Source: Chloroflexota bacterium
GTDB taxonomy: Bacteria; Chloroflexota; Dehalococcoidia; Lucifugimonadales; UBA826
Assembly: GCA_002722155.1 (NCBI GenBank)
Contig: PBKS01000001.1
Span: 1 to 57,300 of the forward strand
Direction of reading: 5' to 3'
Length of the DNA stretch: 57,300 nt
Positions 46,269 through 55,819 of the stretch are shown piece after piece. The first letter of the stretch is position 1; each line of letters starts with the position of its first letter. The notes under the pieces are model-generated. The model had not been told where the DNA came from. It was given only the letters and a program-made list of their open reading frames with translations, and made no database searches. Both the position numbers and the translations under genes were made by a program.

Positions 46269-47675
46269 TTGGATAAGTTACACCAGCTTTCGATAAGTGA
46301 AGCATCTAAACTTCTAAAAAGCAAAGACCTTTCACCTGTAGACCTCGTGGATGCTCATTTGGTTAGATTGGAAGAAACTGATCTCAAGCTGAATTCATTT
46401 ATAACCGTTTTAGAAGACACCGCTAGAAAATCCGCACTTCAGGCTGAAAAAGAAATTTTATCAGGGCGATGGAGAGGAGAACTGCATGGTATCCCTATTG
46501 GTCTCAAAGATTTGTATTATACGAAAGGCGTAACCACTACGATCGGCTCCAAAATATATAAGGACTTCATTCCTGAATATGATGCTCGAGTAACTAGTAA
46601 TCTCACTGAAGCCGGAGCGATCATCCTTGGCAAACTACAGATGCATGAGTTTGCCTTAGGCACAACGAGCCATAATCCGCACTATGGATCGGCTAGAAAT
46701 CCTTGGAATATCGAATGTATCACTGGGGGGTCTAGCGGCGGATCAGGATCCTCCGTATCTGCGGGACAATGCATGGGTGCTCTTGGTACTGATACTGGAG
46801 GGTCAATAAGGATCCCTTCAGCCCTCTGTGGAGTCGTTGGTATGAAACCTACTTTCGGGAGAGTTTCCAGACATGGCGTATTCCCTCTTAGTAATTCTCT
46901 GGATACAGTAGGTCCAATGACTAGAACAGTCGAAGATAATGCCATTATGCTCAATGCAATAGCAGGGTACGATGAACAGGATTCGTTCTCAGCAAAAGTA
47001 GAAGTTACTAACTTCAAGTCGAATCTAGAAAAAGATATACGGGAGCTAAAAATCGCTAAACTTGAACCATACTTCTATGATGTCATCGACCCTGAGGTCT
47101 TAAACCTAATCGATAAGGCATGTGATAAATTCAATGGTCTAGGAGTGGCAGTTGAAACAGTGGAGCTTCGAGTTCTGGAACACACATTGGCTATATCAGG
47201 CTCGATACTTCTCACCGAGGCTGCTGAACTCCATTCAAAAAACCTGAATGAAAAGGCAGCATTGATTGGAAGCGATGTAAAGCTTCGACTGCAACAAGGA
47301 GCCTTAATATCGGGGGTGGACTATGTTAAAAGCCAGAGAGCGAGAACCGTCTACAATCAACAAATGAATGAATTACTTCAGACCTATGACGTTTTACTAG
47401 CTCCAACCGTACCTATCCCGGCGCCCCCCATTGGACAAGATTCGGTAGAAGTAAATGGAAGGCTCGAACCAATAGGCCCTTTGATGGCTAGATTAACTCG
47501 CCCCCAAAATATCACCGGTTTACCCACTATTTCTGTCCCTATCGGTCTCACTTCCGATCTACTGCCTGTTGGGATGCAATTAACATCTTCAGCCTTTTGT
47601 GAAGAGCTTCTCTACAACGTAGCCCATCAATTTGAAAAAGTGTCCACTATGAAAAATATAATACCTCCCATGTAA
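46269..47675 (+). CDS. amidase signature enzyme (GatA-like)
   Basis: The 468-residue enzyme has the Ser-cisSer-Lys triad: Lys in GIPIGLKDL, the cis-Ser in TGGSSGGSGS and the nucleophile Ser in GTDTGGSIRIPSA. The start is TTG, directly after the small gene. It may hydrolyse amides, or be the GatA subunit of the tRNA amidotransferase; GatB is not in the window, so a general amidase is preferred. It could act on the amides made by the nitrile hydratase at 1402-2780, but the two loci are far apart. Confidence 0.88.
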   Translation: MDKLHQLSISEASKLLKSKDLSPVDLVDAHLVRLEETDLKLNSFITVLEDTARKSALQAEKEILSGRWRGELHGIPIGLKDLYYTKGVTTTIGSKIYKDFIPEYDARVTSNLTEAGAIILGKLQMHEFALGTTSHNPHYGSARNPWNIECITGGSSGGSGSSVSAGQCMGALGTDTGGSIRIPSALCGVVGMKPTFGRVSRHGVFPLSNSLDTVGPMTRTVEDNAIMLNAIAGYDEQDSFSAKVEVTNFKSNLEKDIRELKIAKLEPYFYDVIDPEVLNLIDKACDKFNGLGVAVETVELRVLEHTLAISGSILLTEAAELHSKNLNEKAALIGSDVKLRLQQGALISGVDYVKSQRARTVYNQQMNELLQTYDVLLAPTVPIPAPPIGQDSVEVNGRLEPIGPLMARLTRPQNITGLPTISVPIGLTSDLLPVGMQLTSSAFCEELLYNVAHQFEKVSTMKNIIPPM

Positions 47676-47722
47676 AAATATCAGAGCGATTAAAAAAACC
47701 GATGTTTTGGAGAAAATAATTT

Positions 47723-48637
47723 ATGAGTACTGAACAAAATCAAGGACTATCTCTATACGAAGCAGCGCGGGAAGTGGGAGTCACGTTTGAAAAAGAATGG
47801 AAACCCGAAAGCAAATCAGTCGAAATAAATGACATGAAGTTCAGTTATTTGGAATGGGGAAACCCTTCAAATCCGGCCATGGTTTTACTTCACGGGTTTG
47901 CACAACAATCTCATTCCTGGGATTTTGTCGCACTTTCATTCGCGGATAGATATCGAATTATCGCTTTAGATCAGAGAGGACACGGAGACAGTGACTGGGC
48001 CTCCGACGGGGACTATACACCTGAAACACAACAGAAAGACATTGAGGCTATAGTAGATAAACTTGGCTTGGAAGAATTCGTCTTAATGGGACTATCAATG
48101 GGAGGTAGAAACTCATTTACATATGCATCATCCAATCCAAACAAAGTAAAAGCACTAATAATCGTCGATGCGGGACCTGAAAGCGTGAAGGCTGGGAGGC
48201 AAAATATAAGAAATTTTGTGGAACAAGATGACGAATTAGATTCGATAGATGCTTTTGTAGACCGGGTCATAAAATACAACCCGAGGCGAGACCCAGTACA
48301 AATTAAAGGTAGCATTGTTAACAATTTGAAAGAACTACCTAACGGTAAATGGACATGGAAATACGATAAAATCCTAAGATCCCCCGGTCGAATGGAACGT
48401 TCTCAAGATCCGGAAATGACTAGCCGACTTTGGGGATACCTTGAAAACCTGCAATGCCCCACCCTCGTAGTGAGAGGAGATAAAAGTGACATTGTTGCTA
48501 CTGAAACCGCCGACAACATGATCGATAGAATACCAGGGGGCAAATTAGCCATCGTAGAGAACGCTGGGCATTTAGTAATGGGAGATAACCCTTCAGGTTT
48601 TGAAAGAGCCGTCACCAAATTCATTGGATCTGTTTAA
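47723..48637 (+). CDS. alpha/beta hydrolase
   Basis: The 304-residue protein has VLLHGFAQQSHSWDF (oxyanion region), DQRGHGDSDW, nucleophile Ser in GLSMGGRN, acid in VRGDKSDIV and His in ENAGHLVMGD. It belongs to the large esterase/haloalkane dehalogenase-like superfamily; the substrate is unknown. A 29-residue N-terminal extension precedes the fold. Confidence 0.9.
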   Translation: MSTEQNQGLSLYEAAREVGVTFEKEWKPESKSVEINDMKFSYLEWGNPSNPAMVLLHGFAQQSHSWDFVALSFADRYRIIALDQRGHGDSDWASDGDYTPETQQKDIEAIVDKLGLEEFVLMGLSMGGRNSFTYASSNPNKVKALIIVDAGPESVKAGRQNIRNFVEQDDELDSIDAFVDRVIKYNPRRDPVQIKGSIVNNLKELPNGKWTWKYDKILRSPGRMERSQDPEMTSRLWGYLENLQCPTLVVRGDKSDIVATETADNMIDRIPGGKLAIVENAGHLVMGDNPSGFERAVTKFIGSV

Positions 48638-48764
48638 ATACACGATATGACTAATATTACTCCACAGTCGATTTATAAATTGCTACTAAGAAGATTGGAT
48701 GTTACACTTTTTACAAACTTAAATTAGTTAGATAACAAGAAAGAGAGAAATCCAGGAGAACGGA

Positions 48765-49028
48765 TTGGACAGGGCTGATAAAGAAGCCGTCATTGCGGAA
48801 TACCGCGTTCACGACAACGATACAGGGTCGACAGAATCGCAAGTAGCGATACTGACGTCGCGTATCAATCAATTAACCCAGCATTTACGAGAGCACAACC
48901 ACGATGAATCCACGAGGCGAGGGTTGCTGAAGCTTGTAGGAAAACGACGCAGGCTATTACGATACCTAAATTCAGAGGATGTAAACCGGTACCGATCCTT
49001 GATTGCTAGGCTGGGACTTAGGCGATAG
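48765..49028 (+). CDS. rpsO: 30S ribosomal protein S15
   Basis: The 87-residue S15 has [24 protein letters not shown] and [18 protein letters not shown]. The TTG start is set by AGGAGAA four bases upstream. It precedes pnp in the classic rpsO-pnp order. Confidence 0.97.
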   Translation: MDRADKEAVIAEYRVHDNDTGSTESQVAILTSRINQLTQHLREHNHDESTRRGLLKLVGKRRRLLRYLNSEDVNRYRSLIARLGLRR

Positions 49029-49105
49029 TAGCTCGCGCATTTACACCCCCCCGATATTTTCACGCCTCCATCTGATCATCTGGTATTCCTCCAGGAGAAA
49101 ATAAC

Positions 49106-51472
49106 ATTTCAGTACACAATATTAGCCGTGATATACACGGACAACAATTAGAATTCGAAACAGGTAAATTAGCACAAAAAGCAGGTGGTTCTGTACTCAT
49201 TAAACAAGGTGACAATGTGGTTCTAGCCACCGTCACCATGAGTGATCCCCGCGAAGGTATAGATTTTTTTCCTTTAACAGTAGACCTAGAAGAAAGACAC
49301 TACGCAATAGGACAAATCCCAGGCAGTTTTTTCAGGCGGGAAGGTAGGCCCACTACTCATGCCATTTTGACTGACCGCCTCATAGACAGACCAATAAGAC
49401 CGTTGTTCCCCAAGGGCTTTAAAAATGAAGTGCAGGTCATAGCAACCACTTTGTCTAGTGATAGAGAAGTCCCTCTAGACATAATTGCGCTAAATGGTGT
49501 TTCAACTGCCTTGAGCATATCGAACATACCTTTCAATGGTCCCATCGCCGCAACTCGAATCGGATATATAGATGGGGAATTTATCATCAACCCTACTTAT
49601 TCACAAATCGAAGAGAGTCTATTGGATCTTGTTGTCGCAGGTTCAACGGATGGCGTCTCTATGATGGAAGCCGGCGCACAAGAAGTAGACGAAGACGTCG
49701 TCTTTGAGGCTATACAACTTGCCCAGTCAGTAAATTTAGACGTTATTTCTATGCAACAAGATTTTGCAGGAGAAATAGGCAAACCAAAGGCCGAGTACAC
49801 CCCAAGAGGACATGACCCAGAAGCAGTAAAGCAGGCTAAATCCATTCTCGGGGATCGAATTTATGGTGCAATGACGGAAGCAGAAAACCAAGAAGATATG
49901 AGAGACAAATTAAAAATACTTGAGGACGAACTTAAAGACTCATTATCTGAAGAATTCGACTCCAGCATTGCTGCCGGAGCTTTTGAAGAATTATTGGATG
50001 AACAATTCAGAGTCAGGATCCTCAAAGATGGTGTCAGGCCTGACGGTAGGGGACTAAGAGAGATTCGTTCCCTTTCAGCCGAGGTATCGATTTTACCTCG
50101 TACCCACGGCACCGGATTGTTTAACCGAGGTGAAACTCAAATACTTGGCGTAACAACTTTGGGCTCCTCTGGCGATGCACAGAGGCTCGATAACCTTAGC
50201 CCTGAAGAAACAAAAAATTTCATGCTCCATTACAATTTCCCTCCTTATTCTACTGGAGAAGCTAGAAGAGTAGGATCACCTGGTCGAAGAGAGATTGGGC
50301 ATGGTGCTTTAGCCGAAAGAGCCCTGAGTGCAGTTTTACCAGCGCAAGAGGATTTCCCTTATACAATACGGATTGTATGTGAAGCTCTAAGCTCCAATGG
50401 AAGTACCTCTATGGGTAGCGTCTGCGCAGGCACTTTGGCATTGATGGATGCTGGTGTACCCATTAAATCTCCAGTAGCCGGGATATCAGTAGGACTAATT
50501 ACGGGAGAAGATGGAGAATACGTAACATTAACGGATATACAGGGGCTTGAAGACCACGTTGGCGATATGGATTTCAAGGTTGCTGGTACCTCGGAAGGGG
50601 TGACTGCGATTCAACTAGACATAAAAGTTAACAGCATCAGCTTTGACGTAATAAAGGACGCCCTTTCTCAAGCGAAAGAGGCTAGAACTCAAGTGTTGGA
50701 AGTAATCAAATCGGCCATTCCAGAAGTCAGATCGGAGGTAAGTCCTTTTGCACCGCGAATACAAAAAATCATGGTGCCAACTGACAAAATAGGAGCCGTA
50801 ATTGGACCGGGCGGTAAAACTATAAGAGGAATCGTGGAAGAAACAAATGCCACCGTGGATATACAAGACGACGGAACAGTACTAATAGGATCAACCAATG
50901 CCGACGACGCAGCAAAAGCGATAAAGATGGTGGAAGACCTAACAAGAGAAATACAAGTAGGAGAAATATTCACAGGAACTGTCGCTAAAATTGCAAGCTT
51001 CGGGGCATTCGTGCAGATATTACCCGGTACTGATGGGATGGTTCATATAAGTGAATTAGCCAACTACAGAGTTGCCAATGTAGAAGATGAAGTGACTGTC
51101 GGAGACGAAGTCGAAGTCAAGGTGATTGGGGTTGACCAATCAGGCAAAATTAAACTGTCTATGAAGGCTTTGCTGGATGGTGACAGCACCTCCAGTTCTG
51201 ACCAACCAAATTCAAGAGAGGAAGTCGAAAAAATCGAGGTAAATGTAGGAGACATAATTACTGGCCCAGTTGTAAACATTGCTAAATTTGGAGCTTTTGT
51301 AGAAATAGCACCAGGAACTGACGGTATGGTTCATATAAGTGAATTGGAAAATTACCGTGTCGCAAAGGTAGAGGACGTAGTTAGCGTTGGAGAAGAGATC
51401 ACTGTTGAAGTAATCGCCGTAGATGATTCTGGCCGTGTCAAACTATCCCGTAAAGCCCTCTTAACAGATTGA
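49106..51472 (+). CDS. pnp: polyribonucleotide nucleotidyltransferase with two S1 domains and probable ATT start
   Basis: The phosphorolytic exoribonuclease has two RNase PH domains, a KH domain near residues 554-612 (KIGAVIGPGGKTI) and two S1 domains (about 618-690 and 713-785) instead of the usual one. The N-terminal strand (ISVHNISRDIHGQQLEFETG) is encoded upstream of the first ATG/GTG/TTG, which is GTG 49217. AGGAGA at 49093-49098 lies seven bases before an in-frame ATT at 49106, so ATT is the likely start, giving 788 residues. Starting at 49217 would remove 37 residues of a conserved domain. ATT starts are best known from infC and imply special control. Confidence 0.88.
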   Translation: MSVHNISRDIHGQQLEFETGKLAQKAGGSVLIKQGDNVVLATVTMSDPREGIDFFPLTVDLEERHYAIGQIPGSFFRREGRPTTHAILTDRLIDRPIRPLFPKGFKNEVQVIATTLSSDREVPLDIIALNGVSTALSISNIPFNGPIAATRIGYIDGEFIINPTYSQIEESLLDLVVAGSTDGVSMMEAGAQEVDEDVVFEAIQLAQSVNLDVISMQQDFAGEIGKPKAEYTPRGHDPEAVKQAKSILGDRIYGAMTEAENQEDMRDKLKILEDELKDSLSEEFDSSIAAGAFEELLDEQFRVRILKDGVRPDGRGLREIRSLSAEVSILPRTHGTGLFNRGETQILGVTTLGSSGDAQRLDNLSPEETKNFMLHYNFPPYSTGEARRVGSPGRREIGHGALAERALSAVLPAQEDFPYTIRIVCEALSSNGSTSMGSVCAGTLALMDAGVPIKSPVAGISVGLITGEDGEYVTLTDIQGLEDHVGDMDFKVAGTSEGVTAIQLDIKVNSISFDVIKDALSQAKEARTQVLEVIKSAIPEVRSEVSPFAPRIQKIMVPTDKIGAVIGPGGKTIRGIVEETNATVDIQDDGTVLIGSTNADDAAKAIKMVEDLTREIQVGEIFTGTVAKIASFGAFVQILPGTDGMVHISELANYRVANVEDEVTVGDEVEVKVIGVDQSGKIKLSMKALLDGDSTSSSDQPNSREEVEKIEVNVGDIITGPVVNIAKFGAFVEIAPGTDGMVHISELENYRVAKVEDVVSVGEEITVEVIAVDDSGRVKLSRKALLTD

Positions 51473-51532
51473 TCCTGAAAGGATGGACAGATAAGGTAGG
51501 TAGTACAACCAAAACGAGAAAGGAGTCCCTTC

Positions 51533-52324
51533 ATGGCAAATACTAAAGTCGTCGTTAACGGAATCCTCGGTAAAATGGGTCAAGAAGTGCTAAATGCAGT
51601 GGTTAATGCCGAAGGAATGGACCCAATCGCTGGCTCAGATATTGCGGCTAATTTGGATCAAATCACACTGCCTGGTGGCAAAGGTTCCATCCCAGTTTTT
51701 AAGGATATAGAAAAGGCCGTAGAGGGAGCTGACGTCGTAGTTGACTTTACCAACGCCCCAGGGGCGAAATCTGTCATGGAAGCGGCTGCCCCTGCTGGGG
51801 CTGACTGCGTGATTGGTTCAACCGGATTATCTCAGACCGACTTCGAGAAAGCGGAAGCATTATCTGAATCTAACGGTACTAGTATAATTATTGCACCCAA
51901 TTTTGCGATGGGAGCTGTACTAATGTCACATCTAGTGAAAGAGGCCGCAAGATTTTTTGATTACGCTGATCTAACAGAGGTTCATCATGAAGCGAAAATA
52001 GACGCTCCCTCAGGAACGGCATTAGCGATAGCTCAAGCCGCGGCAGAAGGCAAGGGCGGTGACTTTGAGGCACCTAGTGCCGAAAAAGAACTAATATCTG
52101 GCACTAGAGGAGGAGAGAACGGAGGGGTTGTAATCCATAGTGGAAGAATGCCGGGAAGAGTCGCACATCATGAGATGGTTTTTGCTTCTTTAGGCCAAAT
52201 TTTGACGATACGCCATGATTCGATAAACAGAGAAAGTTTTATGCCTGGAGTTATAATGGCAATAAACGCCTCAAAAACCTCGAATGGATTGACAGTCGGC
52301 TTAGATAAAATTATGGGACTATAA
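51533..52324 (+). CDS. dapB: 4-hydroxy-tetrahydrodipicolinate reductase
   Basis: The 263-residue enzyme of lysine/diaminopimelate synthesis has KVVVNGILGKMGQEV (nucleotide binding, with an unusual NG-ILGKMG in place of GAxGRMG), STGLS, NFAMGAVLM, EVHHEAKIDAPSGTAL and GTRGGENGGVVIHSGRMPG. It leads the dapB-asd-dapA operon; AGAAAGGAG lies before the ATG. Confidence 0.95.
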   Translation: MANTKVVVNGILGKMGQEVLNAVVNAEGMDPIAGSDIAANLDQITLPGGKGSIPVFKDIEKAVEGADVVVDFTNAPGAKSVMEAAAPAGADCVIGSTGLSQTDFEKAEALSESNGTSIIIAPNFAMGAVLMSHLVKEAARFFDYADLTEVHHEAKIDAPSGTALAIAQAAAEGKGGDFEAPSAEKELISGTRGGENGGVVIHSGRMPGRVAHHEMVFASLGQILTIRHDSINRESFMPGVIMAINASKTSNGLTVGLDKIMGL

Positions 52325-52389
52325 TCTTTCTCGACCCTCAATGCTAAGCAACTCTAACTCAGCTAATATCCTAATTGACGGAGGAACAC

Positions 52390-53424
52390 TTGAATTCATG
52401 CAAAATCGCCGTGGTCGGAGCCACAGGAGCTGTAGGCCAGGTATTTTTGGACATAGCAGACCAGCGGCACTTCCCTATAGATGAAATCAGACTATGTGCT
52501 TCGGAAAGATCAGTTGGCAAGAAAATTGAATTTAGGTCTCAAGAGATAGAAGTAGAGTTGTGCACTCCTGCTGTTTTGGATGAAGTTGATTTTGCATTCA
52601 TTTCAGCTAGTGGAGATGTAAGTCGGGAAGTCGCACCGTTAGCCGCTAATCGCGGGACAGTAGCAATCGACGATAGTTCTGCTTTCAGAATGGATGCTGA
52701 TGTTCCTTTGGTAGTTCCTGAGGTTAATGCCAAAGATCTAAACGATCACAAGGGAATAGTCTCCATACCGAATTGCTCTACTACTCCTTTGGTGATGGTA
52801 CTGAATCCACTGATGAAGAAATCTTCGGTCAACCGGGTGGTCGTAGACACTTTCCAATCTGTAACAGGAACAGGCGCGGCAGCATTGGCCGAAATGGAAC
52901 ATCAAAGTGAAGCAATATTAAATACCCGCCCCGTTACAAGCAATGAATACCCTCACCAGATAGCTTTTAATGTAATGCCTCACATCGAGCCTTTCCAGAA
53001 AAATGGTTACACCAGGGAAGAGATGAAAATGCTCTACGAAACGCAAAAAATACTGCATAATTCAAATATTTTGGTCTCAGCTACCTGTGTAAGAGTGCCT
53101 GTTGCTGTCAGTCACAGTGAGGCGATACACATTGAATTCGAAGATATGATATCTCCTAATGAAGTGAGAGAAATCTTAGAAAATGAACCTGGTATAAAGA
53201 TTGTAGACGACCCTTTCTCTGACGTGTATCCTATGCCAATAGACGCTGCTGGAATGGACGATGTCCTAGTCGGCAGAATTAGAAAAGATATCTCGCATCC
53301 AAATGGAATCGCTATGTGGGTTGTCTGTGACAACTTGCGAAAAGGCGCAGCTCTCAATGCTATTCAAATAGCAGAGGAAATGATGAAACGAGACATAGTG
53401 GCAGAAAAAAACTGGAGGAAATAA
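52390..53424 (+). CDS. asd: aspartate-semialdehyde dehydrogenase
   Basis: The 344-residue enzyme has KIAVVGATGAVGQVFL, catalytic Cys in SIPNCSTTPLVM and QSVTGTGAAALAEM, with His in a RVPVAVSHSEAIHIEF stretch. The TTG at 52390 is chosen because GGAGG lies five bases upstream; an in-frame TTG at 52375 has no such site. It gives the substrate for DapA encoded next. Confidence 0.95.
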   Translation: MNSCKIAVVGATGAVGQVFLDIADQRHFPIDEIRLCASERSVGKKIEFRSQEIEVELCTPAVLDEVDFAFISASGDVSREVAPLAANRGTVAIDDSSAFRMDADVPLVVPEVNAKDLNDHKGIVSIPNCSTTPLVMVLNPLMKKSSVNRVVVDTFQSVTGTGAAALAEMEHQSEAILNTRPVTSNEYPHQIAFNVMPHIEPFQKNGYTREEMKMLYETQKILHNSNILVSATCVRVPVAVSHSEAIHIEFEDMISPNEVREILENEPGIKIVDDPFSDVYPMPIDAAGMDDVLVGRIRKDISHPNGIAMWVVCDNLRKGAALNAIQIAEEMMKRDIVAEKNWRK

Positions 53425-53427
53425 AAC

Positions 53428-54321
53428 ATGGTAGATTTCGGAAGACTTCTCACAGCTATGATTACCCCTTTCGATTCCGAAGGTAACATTGACTTTCCTC
53501 AGGCCAGAAAACTAGCAAAGGGACTGGTAGCATCAGGAACCGACGGATTAGTTATAGGTGGTACGACTGGAGAATCTCCGTCGATGTCGGACGAAGAAAA
53601 AGTTCAATTATTTGCGGAAGTAAAAGAAGCCGTGGGAGATACTGCCACGGTAATCGCTGGTACCACTGACAACAATCACAGAAAATCTGTCGAACTGTCC
53701 ATAGAGGCAGAAAAGGTCGGCGCCGATGGGTTACTGCTGACAGTACCTGCATACAACAAGCCTACCCAAGAAGGTCTATATCAAAATTTTAAGGAGATAG
53801 CGGGAGCCACATCGCTCCCCGGACTACTATATAACGTTCCATCGAGAACCTCCCTAAACATGACTACTGAAACTACCTTACGGCTAGCAGAAATCGATAA
53901 CATAGTAGGGGTCAAAGAAGCCTCGAGTGACTATGTACAAATCACAAACATTATTGATAAGGCTCCAGACGGATTTAGAGTATGGTCTGGAAACGATGAC
54001 GAAACATTCCCAATTATGTGCGTTGGTGGACATGGGGTAGTAAGCGTGGCCTCTAATCTCTATGGAAGCCAAATCAAAACTATGATGGGACTTATCCTCG
54101 AAGGCAATATTGAAAGTGCCGCTGCCGAGCACAAGCGCCTGCTTCCAATTTTTAAAGCTCTTTTTTGGGTAACTAACCCTATCCCGATAAAATATGCTGC
54201 CAATAGGGCAGGATTCAACGCAGGGCCGAACCGATTACCTCTATGCGATCCAGATGAAGATTTCGTATCAACTTTCAATCCTGTGATGGATGAATACGAA
54301 GTAGATTTACCGGTTTCCTAA
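53428..54321 (+). CDS. dapA: 4-hydroxy-tetrahydrodipicolinate synthase
   Basis: The 297-residue TIM barrel has GGTTGESPSMSDEEK, the Tyr in LLYNVPSRTS and Schiff-base Lys in NIVGVKEASSDY. Position after asd and sequence identify it as the lysine-pathway enzyme, unlike the paralogue at 19891. GGAGG precedes the ATG, three bases after asd. Confidence 0.95.
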   Translation: MVDFGRLLTAMITPFDSEGNIDFPQARKLAKGLVASGTDGLVIGGTTGESPSMSDEEKVQLFAEVKEAVGDTATVIAGTTDNNHRKSVELSIEAEKVGADGLLLTVPAYNKPTQEGLYQNFKEIAGATSLPGLLYNVPSRTSLNMTTETTLRLAEIDNIVGVKEASSDYVQITNIIDKAPDGFRVWSGNDDETFPIMCVGGHGVVSVASNLYGSQIKTMMGLILEGNIESAAAEHKRLLPIFKALFWVTNPIPIKYAANRAGFNAGPNRLPLCDPDEDFVSTFNPVMDEYEVDLPVS

Positions 54322-54341
54322 ATATCCCTCGACGTAATATA

Positions 54342-55634
54342 TCAAGGCGTTAAGATGTCCTTGACCATTATCGTCTGATCTCTATGGGGACCAGTGGAAA
54401 TAATATCGATAGGACAACCAATCAAATTCTCCAAACGATCTATGTATACCCGTGCATTAGTTGGCAGATTTGATAAATCAGATATACCGGCCGTAGGTAT
54501 ATCCCAACCCTCCAGAGTCTCATATATTGGGGAGCATTTTTCTAGAGCGGCAACTCCACCCGGGGGTTCATCCAGAATATCAGTACCCAATTTATATCCG
54601 ACACAAACCTTGATCGAATCAATATGATCTAACACATCCAGTCTGGTAACGACCGCAGAGGTATATCCGTTGACCCGATTACTATATCGAGCTAGGACTC
54701 CATCGAACCAACCGATTCGCCTCGGACGTCCAGTTGTAGTACCAAATTCCCTAGCCACCGTACGAATACTCTCACCCACATCATCAAATAGCTCAGTCGG
54801 AAATGGACCAGAGCCCACTCTAGTGTTATAGGCTTTAAATATACCGAGCACACTAGTGATATGCCTGGGTTGGATGGCCAAGCCAGTTATGGCACCTCCA
54901 ATAGTGGGGCTTGAAGAGGTTACAAAAGGATATGTACCATGGTCCAGGTCAAGAAGTATGCCTTGTGCCCCTTCTAAAACCACTGTCCCGTCATCATCTA
55001 AAACATCATTTACGTACCGACCCACGGGTTTAATATAGGATCCGAGCCTATTTTTCCAATCCGCAGCTTTCTCCAGTATTGATTCTGTGGTCACTGGTTC
55101 GACAGCATATATTTTCTCCAGTATGGCGTTCGTGTAAGGAAGAACTGATTCCAAACGAACCTTCAGATTTTCTAGGTCCAAAATATCCGCCGCTCTAATA
55201 CCCGTCCTTAAAGTCTTATCACTATAGGCTGGACCAATTCCCTTCCCAGTCGTACCGATAGCCTGTTTACCCCGACGATTTTCGGCCAATGTGTCCAACA
55301 TGACATGGTATGGCATTATCAAATGAGCTCGTTCACTAACCATTAGTGATTGGCTTATGTCAATCCCCGCCTTTTCCAAAGCTTGCATTTCCTCAATCAG
55401 GACATCTGGATCGACTACTACGCCATTTCCTATAACATTAGTTACACTTTTGCTGAAAACGCCACATGGAACCAAATGTAAGCTGAAATCGCCCATATCG
55501 TTTATCACGGTGTGCCCGGCATTATTGCCGCCAGAAAACCTGGCCACAATATTAGCTCGCTGCGAAAGATAATCTATGATCTTACCTTTACCTTCATCCC
55601 CCCACTGGGCACCAAGGATGGCATAGGCAGGCAT
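54342..55634 (-). CDS. purA: adenylosuccinate synthetase
   Basis: The 430-residue enzyme commits IMP to AMP. Visible are ILGAQWGDEGKGKIIDYLS, the His in NNAGHTV, TGKGIGPAYSDK, VLEGAQGILLDLDHGTYPFVTSS and TTGRPRRIGWFD. The ATG at 55634 has AGGAGA seven bases upstream; an in-frame TTG at 55640 lies too close to that site. It is convergent with dapA. Confidence 0.96.
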   Translation of the reverse strand: MPAYAILGAQWGDEGKGKIIDYLSQRANIVARFSGGNNAGHTVINDMGDFSLHLVPCGVFSKSVTNVIGNGVVVDPDVLIEEMQALEKAGIDISQSLMVSERAHLIMPYHVMLDTLAENRRGKQAIGTTGKGIGPAYSDKTLRTGIRAADILDLENLKVRLESVLPYTNAILEKIYAVEPVTTESILEKAADWKNRLGSYIKPVGRYVNDVLDDDGTVVLEGAQGILLDLDHGTYPFVTSSSPTIGGAITGLAIQPRHITSVLGIFKAYNTRVGSGPFPTELFDDVGESIRTVAREFGTTTGRPRRIGWFDGVLARYSNRVNGYTSAVVTRLDVLDHIDSIKVCVGYKLGTDILDEPPGGVAALEKCSPIYETLEGWDIPTAGISDLSNLPTNARVYIDRLENLIGCPIDIISTGPHRDQTIMVKDILTP

Positions 55635-55725
55635 CGGCAATTCTCCTAAATCTCAATTATTCGCCAAGCCCACGAATCCCAACTGACAGTAATTTATGGG
55701 CAAAAAAATTTCTCCTCAATGGGGG

Positions 55726-55744
55726 TCAGGTTCACAGAACCTGA
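55726..55744. other. perfect 8-bp hairpin upstream of purA
   Basis: TCAGGTTC and GAACCTGA flank a 3-base ACA loop, between purA and the LLM oxidoreductase gene (both minus strand). A partial T-run is absent on the minus-strand side. It may end transcription of the upstream gene or lie in the purA leader; neither is proved. Confidence 0.4.
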
Positions 55745-55819
55745 ACTCTACACAGGGAGATATCAAGTCGAAGTATAACAGAAGTGTCCGGGTCTATTCC
55801 TATAAATTTTCACTAAGCT

